Assembly: GCA_029204225.1 (NCBI GenBank) | Contig: CM055112.1 | Location: forward strand, 31,291,996 to 31,355,995 | Length of the DNA stretch: 64,000 nucleotides | DNA from: Diphasiastrum complanatum | Lineage: Eukaryota; Streptophyta; Lycopodiopsida; Lycopodiales; Lycopodiaceae | Direction of reading: 5' to 3' | Shown here: positions 11,857 through 23,820 of the stretch, one piece after another | Position numbering within the stretch: position 1 is the stretch's first letter | Layout of the letters: each line of letters begins with the position of its first letter | Made by a program: the position numbers and the translations under genes | The notes under the pieces: model-generated | The model's database searches: none | Seen by the model: only the letters and a program-made list of their open reading frames with translations | What the model was told of the DNA's origin: nothing

Positions 11857-12619
11857 AAATACAAAAATTCAATCCATCAAATCCCTAGGAGATCCATCAA
11901 GTCTCAGACTATTATAACTCAATCCAGAGTACTGCAATTACTTTAACGAGTTAATAGCCCCATTTATAGCATCACATGCAAGAAATCAACAATCCATCTA
12001 AATCTCAACAGATGTAACTATCTCCTATAAATCTAGAGATGCTGATTGAACCCATACACATACACATGTAGACTACCATCTATAGCAGAATAAAATCCAC
12101 TAAAATAACCAAAACTCTCGATAAGCAAAAATAATTTACTTACAAGAAATGCATGTGAGATCCAATAGGACTCAATAAGATACTGAAGTAAAGAGATTTA
12201 GACTTCCAAATCAGTAATCTAAAATCTCAACCATTTTAATAGACTGGGAATTGCTCCTCATATTTAAGAATCAATGCATTTTCTAATTGTCATCCGATTT
12301 AATATCCATTTATGATCCGTCAATCACAAATAGTTAGATTCTTATGATTCATCAATCATAATTTTCTAGAATCTAAATGATACTAAATTCCCAAAGGTTA
12401 CTAGACTTTCTGTCTAATACATAACTCAGAAAAGATATAGGAAGTCATTATAAAATCTTCCCCATCTTGGACATATTGGATTTTAAGAATATTTCTCAAA
12501 CTAAATTCTTAACCAAAATATGAGTTATTCAAATTCCGAACCATCAAGTAATCAAAGCCAAAATGCATATTAAAATAATATCAATAAGCAACCTCATCAA
12601 CCCCCCCAAGTACTCCAAC

Positions 12620-14756
12620 TAGGATTAGGTTGATTCACTACAGAAATTTCATGATCGAATTCACTTCTATCCCCACAAAATTGGGATTAATAGCTTCTGA
12701 CACAGATAGTGTTTCGAGTCACCTCAACACTTTCAAAAACCTTATGGAGCAAATGACTACAACTGGCTCAGTCATAGAAGATTCCAATGTCATCATGACT
12801 CTATTATCGAGTCTACCTGAAGTCTACAAAAATTGGGTTATGGCAATTTTAACCTGTAAGCATCTCACGCTATCAAGAGTAATTTCCTTGTTTCTACAAG
12901 AGGAAATCAGAAGAACTCCTCAGGCTTAGAATCGAATCCTCAAGCTCTATATTCAAATTCAGAAGTTCAGATCAAAGTCAACTTATCTTGACAAGAAGAG
13001 CAATATGTAGTCTAGATCGAATTCTGGTCCAGGATCGAAAACTGTTCATCGTTTTAACCAATGTAGAAACTATTCTACAGATATTGTAAGAGGACTGGAC
13101 ACGAAATCAAGGACTGCCGAACTTTGAAGTACAACAACAAATAGAAGAAGCAGTTCCAAGAGCAAGCAAATTCTGCTTCAACCAGTTACTCAATCCAACA
13201 ATAGGAAGAAGATGAAGTAGCTTTCATGACCAAAGTTGGAGAAAAATAGGATATCGATTCCTAGTATCTAGACTCACATATAACTCACCATCGCGACTAG
13301 TTCAAAGACTACAAGTCATTCACCCACTCCCGAGTTGTGCAACTAGGAGACAACTCATCTCATTCCATAAAGGGTAAATAAATAGTCAAAGTTGAATTTC
13401 AGAAAGGTGAAGTCAACGTTCTCCACATTCCAAATGTAACCAAAAATATGCTCTCAGTTAGCATAATCACTGATTCAAGATGGAGGGTCAAATTTGATAC
13501 AAACTGCTGCACCATTCTTGAAAAATCTCATAAAGGATCGCACAACCAAATTCCGATCTAGGGATTCAAGTACAGAAGATTGATATTGATTCTAACAATG
13601 AGTCAAAATCTCAACGGGTCAAATTACATCAGAGGGTCGAAGTTCAACCTAGAAGAGCGAACCGATCCTGACAACCTCCATCTCGATTTATGGATGATGC
13701 GGCTTTGTACAGCAACCAACCACTGTTTCAGAGGCAATGTCTACACTTGATGTTGACCAGTGGAAAGCAGCGATGTGGACACAAAATTCGATTCTCTCAT
13801 AGAGAATCAAACATGGACAGTCATAGAGCTGCCAAAGGATGATGAAGGAAGGCTAAATCGCTTCAAAGTATGATGATGAAGGAAGGCTAAATCGCTACAA
13901 AGACAGGATCATCGCCAAAGTCTATTTCCAAATTCTAGATCTGGATTATTTTGAAACCTTCAACCCAGTTGTCAAGCATGCTTTGATCTGACTACTACTC
14001 TCCTTTGCAGCCACACGAGATCTTGAAGTCCATCAAATGGATGTCTAGACCGCTTTCCTCAACATAACCATCGAAGATTAAATTTATTTGTTGTAGCCAG
14101 AGGGATACAAACTGAAGGGTAAACAACAGCACCTTTGTATGCAAAACACACAAGGCTCTCTACGGGCTGAAACAGTCACCCAAAGCCTAGTTTAAGAAAA
14201 TCAATGCATTTCTAATCAAGAATGGTTTCAATCCAAACTTAGCATACTCGAATGTGTACTTCAAGTCTGTATCAGATTTCTTCATCATCATATTTCTTTA
14301 TGTAGATGATACTCTATTTTTCAATAACAATCTAGATCTAATGAAGGATATGAAATGCATGTTGGCCCAGGAGTACAAAATGACTGATATGGGTCTAGCC
14401 CACTATTGTCTCGGAATCAAAATATTTCGAACACCACCCAGCAAACTGATTTTTATTAGTCAGCAAAGTTATCTCACCATTGTTCTGGAAAAGTATGGAA
14501 TGGCCAACTGCAAATCGAGCTACTTTCCACTTGACTCTAGACTAAAGCTATCAAAGGAACAATCTCCTCGAACTGAGGTAGAAAAAGAAGAAGCAATATC
14601 TGTTTCACTCCATCATTGGCTCACTAATCTACACAATGATCTGCACACAACTAGACCTTGCATATTCGATTAGTTCACTCAGCCAGTTCCTATCGAATAT
14701 AAAGTTAATGTTAAATCTTAAGATCAAAGGTTTTTGGGATCTACATTAAGGGGGAG
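12620..14756 (+). pseudogene. Ty1/copia gag-protease-RT relic (repeat B, copy 1)
   Basis: Order on the plus strand: Gag C-terminal half (12700-12929, VSSHLNTFKNLMEQM and YKNWVMAIL), a broken linker with degenerate zinc knuckle (about 13070-13120), a protease/pre-integrase remnant (about 13260-13560, with THHRD in place of the active site and LSVSIITDSRWRVKFD), then RT from about 13740. The RT active-site frame 14254-14673 contains FLYVDDTLF and the DMGLAHYCLGIKIF stretch. Integrase is absent. Many stops and frameshifts separate the parts. A polypurine tract follows at 14748. Confidence 0.85.
14748..14756 (+). other. Polypurine tract and start of a 3' LTR remnant
   Basis: AAGGGGGAG precedes TGCTAG, the usual layout at the 3' end of a plant copia internal region. 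Only about 70 bp of the LTR remains before sequence of the opposite-strand copia begins. Copy 2 has AAGGGGGGG then TGTTAG at 63601-63610, closer to a normal TGTT start. Confidence 0.7.
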
Positions 14757-14819
14757 TGCTAGATTTTTAATGCTCAGCCTTAAAAACATTCACGTAATGA
14801 GCATCTTGAACAAACTGCT

Positions 14820-15350
14820 GAAGTCCGATCCTCAAGGGTGAGGTTGCCTTGTTTGCTCTCTCCTTGTGCATTCTTTTTCTTGTAACACTTGCCTGCAATG
14901 TGCCCCTTCTTTCCACAAAAAAGCACTTGAGTTTGGCTTTGTTCTTCTTTCCACCTTTGGAGCTTGATGGTTGACCATCATTCTTGGTCTCCCTCGACTG
15001 GATCTTCTTCTTGGACTTTGCCTTTCATTTACTTGAGAAGTTGACCTTCTTTAAGGAACCAATCCTTTACTTGACGTGAAGGATTCTACTCTTCTCGGCC
15101 ACAAGCACACTATGGAGCTTGTCAGTAGAAGGTACAGCATCTTGAATAGCAAAGCTTTGTACAAGATTGGAGAACTCATCTCCAAGACCATTCAAAGATT
15201 TGAACAAGCTCATCATCTTGAATACCCTCACTTATGATGTTCTCAAGACATACTCTTGAGCACTCTCATCACTCCCTCTAATGCCTTGAGGAACTCTATT
15301 TCTTAACATAAGCACTCTAGAGGTATTTTTGGATTCATAAATCCCCCTTA
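14820..15350 (-). pseudogene. Ty1/copia gag C-terminal relic (repeat B, copy 1)
   Basis: The minus strand shows Gag remnants (SSPILYKALLFKML, HSVLVAEKSRIL-like), a basic Lys/Ser-rich linker (SRGRPRM, NHQAPKVERR) and a zinc knuckle. The knuckle frame is broken by a 1-base deletion relative to the copy at 63685-63924, where CFFCGKKGHIAAEC is intact. No protease follows; the sequence ends where repeat B's plus-strand copia begins. Confidence 0.75.
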
Positions 15351-15354
15351 AGGA

Positions 15355-15530
15355 GATAGACAAAATTACATTCGAATCCAGGTAGACAACTTCTTATTCG
15401 AAGCCAGACTTTACCAGCTAGCGCATTTCCACACATACTAGGCAGACAGAATTCTATTCAAACCCAGGTAGACAGAATTCTATTCGAATATGGACAGACA
15501 AAATTCGATTCGAATATAGTCAGACAGCGA
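15355..15530. repeat. 26-nt degenerate minisatellite
   Basis: Units resembling AGGTAGACAGAATTCTATTC plus GAATAT repeat at about 15439, 15465 and 15492, with more diverged units upstream from 15365. It abuts the truncated edge of repeat C and is absent beside the other C copies. Confidence 0.7.
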
Positions 15531-15570
15531 TCGCCCTGTGAATTCCTAGTGCAGATGTGTCTTTCCTCTC

Positions 15571-18500
15571 TATTGACAAACTTAGGACATGCCCATGAGT
15601 ATAGCACATGCCATAAAAAATACATTGTACAGGCTAATTTCCCTACGTGTGGCTACCCAGCTAACCCAAGTAGTCGTCTACGGGACAAGTGCCCGACTGA
15701 TATAATGATAGTGGGTCACGTCCCAATCACTACTGAAAATAGTAAACTGACTAACTGTACAGTTATTACAATATCACATTTGAAGCTTATAATAATGAAT
15801 TAGATCAAAACTGATTTCTAACTCTCTCCCTTAAGCTCAAATGTGATAAGAGTGAAAAACAATATTTTGTAGCAATGTCTGGAGTGTCCAAAAGATGCTA
15901 TACATGTCCTGCTACTCTATACTTGGCTCACGCTCAAGCACACCAACAAACCACCAGGTTTGACTCACAAAGTGTCATGCAAACACAATGCTCATACAGA
16001 GAGTCTACCATACTTTCGACCAACTGACTCATCCCCATCCAACACACAAATGGACCACATGAGCCACATGGCTCAAACTGAGGAAATCTCACTGCCACCA
16101 TGAGACTTACATCCTCCATCTAACTAGGCTGACATCCTATCAGGCACTTACAAGCACAAACCTGTAAAGCTGACATAAACCTGAGGAAATCTTACTGCCA
16201 CCAAAAGATTGTGCCCTCACCAAATAGACAACTAGTAGACAATGACAAGTCAACGAGCATCAAATGATTAATTTAATTCTAACGTAGCAAATGCACAGTC
16301 ACACAAAACTTAGACTCATATCTAGACTCCCTGTGACAAGGTAACATGCAAGTACACATTCATGCAAACCAATACGAATACGTCAAATACATGACCAGAC
16401 TTGGGTAAACTATGGTATCTTGTCGTACCACCACCTGTCACCTGTAGATCTACTGCTGCTACGCCACTGGTCACCAAATCAGGTCCTTAACCATGGCCTG
16501 CACCTGTACCAATATGCCCTCATGTCCAAGCATATCACATAGATGTCCTCATACATCATCCAAGATCAACCATCTCGAACCAATGAAAGCTCCAAGCCTC
16601 ATCTATGATGTATCTCCCAAACAAAACCATGCTCCAAGATGCTTTGCCTTGACATCCTGTCCAATAAGCCCTAAAAGCTGATCCCCATCCATTCTCCATG
16701 CTCCAAGCACAAGAGTCTATCAAGAACTCACTGAATGAATGTACACAAACCTCACCATAGGCTATACTTAAGCAGTTCGCCCATCTCCCAAAGACCTCCC
16801 CATTGAAGCCAATGTCCAAAATTAGCCCCCTCTTGTAATGCCAACCTATACTCCCAAATGAGCACACCATGAAGTCCTCTCCATCACTGTCCCCTCCAGT
16901 AGATTGCTAGCAAACCACTCACCATAGTGTTTGCCCTCTGATCACACCCCGTGCGATCTCCATCCGCTCTCTAGCCTAGAGTTAACTCCCAAAGCTTCAC
17001 GCTTTGCCCTTTTACATTTGCAGCTACCTGATTCCATCATGAATCCCACCTGTAAGTCTTGTCCATCAAATGACTCAAGTCCAATATAATATAGCTCTCC
17101 CCTGATGATCATCTCATGTCATCCTATAGTGGTATCCCTACTAGGTATCCCAATGCCATCCCTGATCACAAAGATCTGAGCATCTACCCTATAGTGCCCA
17201 CCCGTATTCCCCCAAGCTAGCTCCAAGCTGCTCCTATGAATAGTTCAAAACCACTCCCTGAGAATACACTGAGATGTGAACTCCAAAGACACCATCAATT
17301 CCCTCACATAATTGTGCATGCCAATATCCCTCCAAGTGAGTCTGTGAGATCTTCCATGGCCCAAACCAAACGATATGCACCCTACTATGAGAGTGTTCCT
17401 CCAAAACACTACTTGACATTGGTTGGTTCAAACCCCAAGAGTTGAACTTGATCACGAGATTTTTTCACCCGCAACCGGCATACCATGCCTGTGATTGCTT
17501 GCCCTCTCAAAATTGTGACCAATCATGAGTAGTCACGCTGCCAAACTGCACTTTCGTCACTCCGCTCAATAGAATGTTGATGAAAACTCCCCCAAACACG
17601 TTTCTCCCTGCTCTGCGATCTCACTCTGTCTGCTGGCTCTGAGCAGCCAGTTTCAAAGGGTCATTGTGGCCCAAGGATGGCCAAAATAGGTGCCTTCTAG
17701 CCAAGGATAGGACCTTCGACAAAATTAGCTTGCAAAATAACTGGTTTTTCGTTTTGGAGATTCTTAATGAAGTGAAGTTCACTTTGAGCTTCGGGTCCCT
17801 TCACTGCATTTCTTTTGAAGATTTTTAATGGGAATTCTTAAGAACTGGCCTTCAAGTTTTCATAGGCCCTTTCAAACGCATCCATGCCTTTGCTTAGCAT
17901 GTTATGGCCCACGTTGCTCCCTGAGAAGTCAATCTCAAGCGTCCATCGCGATGGCACCCGATCCTACAGTTCAAATGCTCTCTGTGCACTGAACTCATTT
18001 CTTGTATGCACCAAAAGCTCACGGCCGCCAGCTGCTCCTACGGATTGGAGCACGTGACACCTTCTCTCTTTCTTCCTCCCTTCTAAACTCTCTCCAAGGT
18101 TTTACAACTATGGAGACTGATCTGATTGCAGCCCTTTGGTTAGGTTCACATTAGCTATTGCTATTTACAAATCTAAAATAGGTTGCCTGTAGTGGAAGAT
18201 CCATGCCTTTTGACCCTACAAACCCTAGCCAACAAAGAAAGGAGATTTCTTGGGCTTTTCTCAGCCTTTTGTTGAGCTTGTTCTTGCAGCTACCACCACC
18301 ACAAAGGTCGCCCTACCTCTGGTGTTCTGAGGCAATTTACGGCTTCTTGATTGGTGCTCAATTGACTACAAATAGTTTTTCTGAGAAAGCCTTCAATAGC
18401 TCATAGAATCTGAAAATTTTGCAATTTTCTCATATTTCCACCCAATCTGCTCCTTCAAATTTCTATGGCTCTCTATCACTGCTCTTTGCAGACCCCTTAA

Positions 18501-19067
18501 TGTTCTTGAGATCACAGTACATTGGGTCTATAAATGGTAGATCTCCTATGGCCCTCTTAATGGTATCTCTCAGTGATATGTAGGAATTTAGCTCCCCATA
18601 AGTGGAAGTATTCACATTTATTGCTCTTCAATGAAAATCATGCATAACAGTGCTATAACAAGACTACCATTTAGGATCAAAAATTTCCTCACTAATGCTT
18701 CTTGCTCACATGCATTGTTCAGAAGTTTCTTAATTTTTTTCGCACATTGCCTTTCCTTGCTTAAAGAAATTCTTACCCATTGTTTTCTCTCATATCAATC
18801 ATCTTCAATGGAGTCTATCTGGTTCAGGGATAGTTGCATGTGCATACGAGTTGTCCTCGTCATGGTTTAATTCTTATCCTATGGTAGTGTGTTCCAACCA
18901 TCATAAGTTTAATCCTTACTCCCGTGTTCCAAGGAGATGAGGGTTATTTGCATTAACTAACTCAAAGAGACGTCCACCCGATACACTTAGCAATTTATAG
19001 CTATTGCACTATTTTCTTGAAACTTGATTTCTTTTCAAACTGAAAAACTTTCTATAATGCAGCCACG
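15571..19067 (-). mobile_element. Repeat C, copy 1 (LTR retrotransposon 3' part)
   Basis: On the minus strand a long internal region runs from 19067 to about 15830, ends in a GCTTAAGGGAGAG polypurine tract, and passes into about 250 bp of LTR that breaks off at 15571. Copy 2 (50513-54451) and copy 3 (28430-29909) share it. The internal region holds short open frames (16870-16556 on minus; 18203-18406 and 18631-18870 on plus) but no recognisable Gag, protease, RT or integrase motif. Copy 1 lacks about 220 bp present in copy 2 (52727-52949). It is best read as a large non-coding retrotransposon region or a non-autonomous element. The right edge abuts the expansin/importin duplication at 19068. 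Confidence 0.7.
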
Positions 19068-19360
19068 TTTGGTGGTGTTCCAATTGTTAGAGGTAAAGCC
19101 AACCTTGCACTGGTTGTCTTTGGCAAACACTGCTGGTGGCATTTTCTCTACACAATATGAACATGTCCACTACTATTCTTGTTAAAGCACAAGCAGTGGC
19201 AGGACTTAATGAGGTCAGTTGCGATGCTGACAATGTAATGGTAACTGACAATGTGGTATCTGCTTTGGGAAAGATTTATCAATTCCAAAGAGAGTTCATT
19301 GATGTTGCACATGTTTGCGACCAGCGTTTCAAGCTTTATGTGCAGATATTGGAAAGATAA
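19068..19360 (+). pseudogene. Importin-5-like (KPNB3/KETCH1) exon relic, left
   Basis: The frame contains AGLNEVSCDADNVM and TDNVVSALGKIYQFQREFID, which resembles the HEAT-repeat region of plant importin-5/IMB3 (family pattern: ALSRLN..., NVMAYDNAVSALGKICQFH). After FIDVAHV the resemblance ends and the frame closes at 19358. Upstream of the conserved part an unrelated stretch of roughly 90 bp separates it from the preceding importin-like motif, so the exon is internally disrupted. Repeat C truncates it at 19068. An importin-5 protein is about 1100 residues; this is under a tenth. It is a dead fragment carried along with the expansin. Confidence 0.75.
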
Positions 19361-20155
19361 ATAAAGTAGCATGAAATTACTTGATAACATCATGGTTTTT
19401 ATAAGCTTCACTTAATTAGAAATGGTTCTGAGTAGTTCTTTTCTTTGAATATGCTCGGGTAGGAATTTCATATTGTTGTTTTCCTCCTTTGAATCTTAAT
19501 AACTTTGGCCTCATTTACTACTTTTAATAGACTTCATATAACCTAAGAAATTGTCGTTCAATCCACTTCTTCCATTTCAGTATTTGATGATAGTCTACTG
19601 TTGGAGACTAGAAATCCGGCAGGTCTCCTGCATAGGATCATACAAAATGATGATGATTTTGTCCATTCTACAAGCAGACTGGCAAGGTATAGTCCTATGA
19701 TCAGACATAACCTATGAATGCAAATGTGCGTTCACATAAACAAGACTCATTCCCGTAAACATACATGATTCCAATGAGACATATGATAGCTTATCACGAG
19801 CCCAAATAACTTGTATTTGATAGCTTTATTACTCTAATCCATACATCATCAGGATACATAACCCAACAGAAATCATCTATTCTTCAATTAGTAAACTGGA
19901 AAATGAGTTGACGTGATGCTGGATATGCACGATGCAAACAATATGCTTCATTGCAACGGTCACGAGTCATAGACTCAATTAACTTCTGCAGTTTCTGCAT
20001 TTCGAGTATAATTCAATGGGCTGCTCCAGACTGCAAGCCTGTTTTACATTTACGTTTTATAGAAAATAGAGACGCATCAAAAAACTCAATGTTCTACCAG
20101 TAAGTGACGAAAATCATCTGTGAGAGTTTCTTTGTAATGAGAAATATGCCATTCC

Positions 20156-21606
20156 TTAATAGAACTGTTGTCCACTGAAGGTTTGACCAAACTGCCAATT
20201 TAAAGGGGCAACATCGTAAGAGGTTATTTTCCTTCCATCGGCTGTCGTGACTTGAAAGGATAAACTTTGACCTACGAGCACAGTGTCACATTCCCAATTT
20301 TGTCCCCAGTTCCGCTTCATGCTAATCCAACCCGTCTCGCAGCCTTTAACTGAAACATCAGATACGTCGCCCACGCCACCCACATTACTGACCAACACGA
20401 GATTAAACCAGGGGTTGCCGTTTATGGTGAAACGCATACCTCCTTGTTTGTGGCATGGCACTCTGCAGGCATCAGTCACATATTTCAGTCTTTTCACGTC
20501 AAAAGGTCCGTGCTAAAATTTTAAAATACTACCCTCTAGAAGTGTCGCCTTTAACGAATATCTTACAGGAGTATAAGAAGTGCAATATCGTCATTTCTTT
20601 GAATGGATGTATCCCAGTCATACCGAATGCTGACATGTACTAGCATCAGTTCTCAATTATTGAAAGCAAATAAATTTTAGTTCAAGGTCTAACAGACCAC
20701 CCAAGTGCAAAAATAGGTTACGATTGTTGGGTTATGTAGAAAAGAGCAGCTACTGGAAACTAAAAGAGTGCATGCAAACTAAGAGAGCACAGGCAGAGAG
20801 AGATAGAGCATTAGACGTCAACAAACACACACGTGTTTTGCTTGACACGAACAACGATAATTGTTGAGCGGTAATTTAATTGTAGCTTGACTGGAATTAT
20901 AGTAATAGCTTAAGACGAACGTCAGTAAAGTCAAATGAAATATGCAACATTCGGAAGCTCGCACTGTATATCTAGATAGGCTAGACCGACCAATGTCTAT
21001 AAGCTGCTACCTTCAATAGAGAACAGGGACAATGCCTGCACGCTAAAAAGCGATTTGAGAGAACGCCGGCTGTGACATATCAAAGTGCTCTCTCGGAAGG
21101 TTGCACCAACCTCCATCGTCATTAGGAAGTAAGTCGTTTGGAGGGCATAAGTTTGTAGCAGTAACAAAACAGATGGATTTCCAGGGTTGCACCACTGGGT
21201 ATCGTTCCAACACTTGATTTCGTAGCATCCTCCACAAACTGCGCCGTTGTTGAATAGTACGGTGCTGAGTGCTGCTGTATTTGTACCATAACCCTGGCTG
21301 TAGAGGTTGCCATATCTGCATGCACCATCTAATCACAGCAAGAGGAAGTATGACTGGCAGAGTGTCATTAACCAATTTAATGTTCAAAGTACTGTAGCTG
21401 TTATACAATGTATGCCCTACTTGCAGAGGTAAAGCGAGTGACTTACCCATTGTGCCAGTTGCGTCGCTGCCTCCATAGAAAGTAGCATGTGCCTCATTCC
21501 AGTGCCTTCAAGACGGTTCAGATGAATATCGTGCTTGCAAATCATGGCAATAGCTTAGAATTAACATCGTCGCCAATGAAGCTGGTAGTGGCATGAAATG
21601 ATCCAT
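20156..21606 (-). pseudogene. Alpha-expansin pseudogene (left arm)
   Basis: Exon positions mirror the intact copy: exon 1 21606-21447, exon 2 21328-21011, exon 3 20462-20156, with splice sites GTAAGT/AG and GTAGCA/CTGCAG kept. Disabling changes: codon 33 is TGA (21508-21510) where the intact gene has TGG; exon 2 has lost one base near 21165-21171 (318 bp against 319); TGG has become TAG at 21043-21045; and the last full codon of exon 2 is TGA (21013-21015) in place of CGA. Exon 3 alone stays open and reads through the full C-terminal (CBM63-like) domain with only a few substitutions, for example Val for Ala in SYDVAPLNW. It cannot give a full expansin. Confidence 0.93.
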
Positions 21607-22400
21607 TGTCCTGTCACAAAAAGATACACAGGGACACTGCCACAGAACTGCGTCACCTATATCGAAGGTTAAGTTCTAAATAAACCGAATAAGAAATGCA
21701 TCAGAGATGGTAATGAAATGCCGTGAAACCTCTTACATTCCTCACTGATAGTACGCTTACCTTATAGCAATGATGTTTGCGAGCGCCCAAGTCCAACCAC
21801 AATCACAGTCTTTCCACGTAGATGTGTCCTCCTGCTTGCTCAGTAGGTATATCGGCAATCTAGGGCCGGTGCTCTTGAGAGTGGCAGGAGGATGATGACG
21901 ATAATATTACACGAAAATGGTGAAAGCCATAGTGAATGGGAACAAGAGAAGAGGATCACTTTTTTAATTTTCAAAAATTTAGGGCTCATACCGATTCTCC
22001 GGACATGCGACGATTGAAATGGCGCCAAATAAATAATTCAGAAATTGCATCAACTATACTATTGATTTTTTGGTTTTGGGTTTTGTTTTGCGCTCACATA
22101 CAAAAATGTTATGCTCATTTGGTGGAGTCTATGCCCCACAGGTCAAGTGGAAATTTTAAAGTCCCATTATCATGGGGATGCAGTAGAGTCAAAATGAAAG
22201 TTAAACAACAATAAGGATTGCAGATGCATACAGTAAAAGGGGATGGAGATGGAGATGGAAGGCAAAGGAGATAAAAGCCTAAAATATGAAGCTGATTCAG
22301 AACCAGTTGTGAGAGATGTTGGTTATCAAGTCGAGAGTCGTCACTTTATGTGCGGTTATCATTTGAAGTCAAAAGGCAAAATGTACAAGTATGATTTTGA

Positions 22401-22860
22401 GCATTATAGAGTTCCTGAGTACAAAAGGGCCTTTTGAAAAGATACTTTTATTTTTTTCTCTAATTTTTGCTTTCACTTGGACCAATCAAAAGACCCAAAA
22501 ATGAAATCTACATAACGTAGCTTATCAAGACTAGCAATTTGGCTTGTAATTTTTGAATTTTTTAGATTGCCGCCGAGCAGCTCTTACACATATGATTGGT
22601 TGGCTTGTGCTGCCCGTAGAGTACAATGCAAATTTTTGTTCAAAACTGATAAGCCAGACTAGTATTCAATGTAATGGACCCACCAAATTTACCTATAAGT
22701 TGGTTGAATTCAATTTATTCCTCACTTGTGCTAGCGAAGCTCTTGCGAATTTTCCCACGACTAAAGCCTTCCAAACTTCCTGAACTGCTTTCTAATATAC
22801 TTTCGCGCCCTTGCTGCCATAGGCATAGCGTCCGGTACCCAAGCCTCATCAAACCATAAG
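22401..22860. other. Unassigned DNA at the inner edge of the left arm
   Basis: Homology to the right arm ends at about 22400. The following DNA has no recognisable domain; frames at 22553-22783 and 22674-22859 overlap in different frames and look incidental. Confidence 0.35.
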
Positions 22861-23820
22861 CAGGCTAAACATGCTATTAAGCTTTACATTGACCTTACAA
22901 ATCATTTGCATTGGACCAATGACGACTACCTCCTAGATGCCATTACTAAGTCTGCCATACACGCTGCTGCCCAGCTCCTTAATAATTTTCAGATGGTTGG
23001 CAACCTTAGGAAAGACTGCACTACTTCTCAGATCTTACATAGGATAGTTGAGTCATATGTCAACATAGCCAAGGCCCCTCTCGAACCATATAACTGGTTC
23101 AAGACTGTTTCTGGTGAGCTCAAACGAGCCATTAAGAGCAATACCAAGCAGCTGTTTGCAGTTGGCTCCTTGTTATCTCTCCTAGCAGCCTCACACCTTG
23201 AAAACAAAATCCATGGGTTTCGCCTGGATTCTGTGCTTTCAATATATGAAGAAGCACCAACCGAGTCTTCTCACCAAGCCTCCAGTTCACATAGTCGATG
23301 TCGTCCATACAACGAGATCGTCATTCCTGACTCGCCTTCCGTGTCACGACATGTCGTACTAGGCATACATCATCAGCTGCGCTTCCACCCCCTGCTGCTA
23401 TTCGCACTGAACTTCCTATTCCCCCTGCCTCTGATGCTTCCCTCACCTCTGCTTCCACTCAAGGACAATCTGTGACCATTGGGGCCATTCCCATCACAGC
23501 TGCCCAGGCCGCCTCACCCCCGAACACAAAAGTTATTTTCTCAAACACACACTATTTCATGGATATGTTCGATGATTACGACCCCCTTGGGGCCTTCGAA
23601 ATTTTTGAAATGCCCCAGAGCCCTGCGCACTTTGAACTCCAATCCTCTGGAAGAGGATTCGAACAATTCCATGATACTACTGCTGGCGTTGAAGATTCTA
23701 TCCAACTACCCCAACAACCTCAATTTGACGCCGCACCAGCCACACTTCGGATCGAGCAAGCTGTGAGATCACCAAAGCAAATTGACGCCACAATTTGCAG
23801 ATTCCAAGGCAACCCTAACT
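22861..23820 (+). CDS. Unrecognised protein-coding-like ORF pair
   Basis: A frame open from about 22815 to 23475 gives an N-terminal helical, Ala/Leu/Asn-rich part (KHAIKLYIDLTNHL, AIHAAAQLLNNF, TTSQILHRIVESYVNIAK) and then turns Pro/Leu-rich. An overlapping frame from 23472 to 23828 carries an acidic stretch (MDMFDDYDPLGAFEIFEMPQ) and Gln/Pro-rich tail, so the original protein probably spans both with a frameshift. No zinc knuckle or enzyme motif is visible. The end reads into repeat R (QGNPNSS then stop), so its natural C-terminus is lost. It could be a retrotransposon Gag-like protein or a host gene fragment; the composition resembles neither strongly. The ATG at 22906 is arbitrary. Confidence 0.35.

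Larger units (their letters stand above)
11857..15350 (+). repeat. Repeat B, copy 1
   Basis: This 3.5-kb block matches 60533-64000 in the same orientation. It includes AT-rich leader DNA, a plus-strand copia relic and, beyond the copia polypurine tract, a minus-strand copia gag relic. The junction between the two copia pieces is the same in both copies, so a composite was duplicated. Copy 1 lacks about 310 bp of gag that copy 2 has (61364-61676). Confidence 0.85.
19068..22400 (-). repeat. Left arm of the expansin/importin inverted duplication
   Basis: The arm is an inverted copy of 33812-37015. Content from left to right: importin-like exon (+), expansin 3' flank, exon 3, 2, 1 (minus), expansin 5' flank. 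By eye the arms are nearly identical over most of their length with scattered substitutions and small indels; identity was not computed. The outer edge is cut by repeat C, so the original duplication was longer on this side. Confidence 0.9.

Noticed and set aside
15549-19030. Several 60-105 codon open frames in repeat C that recur in copy 2
   Set aside because: The whole DNA of the copies is nearly identical, so sharing the frames says nothing about coding. The third copy keeps only part of one frame and no known domain is present.
19148-19411. 87-codon minus frame opposite the left importin relic
   Set aside because: Antisense shadow; the plus strand carries the recognisable importin motif.
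21043-21450. A 135-codon minus frame reading across expansin intron 1 and exon 2
   Set aside because: It is a shifted-frame and intron read-through of the pseudogene, not a separate gene.
21936-22437. Open frames upstream of the left expansin (92 and 64 codons), also present in the right arm
   Set aside because: They run antisense in expansin 5' flanking DNA and are shared only because the arms are duplicates. The shorter one ends differently in each arm.
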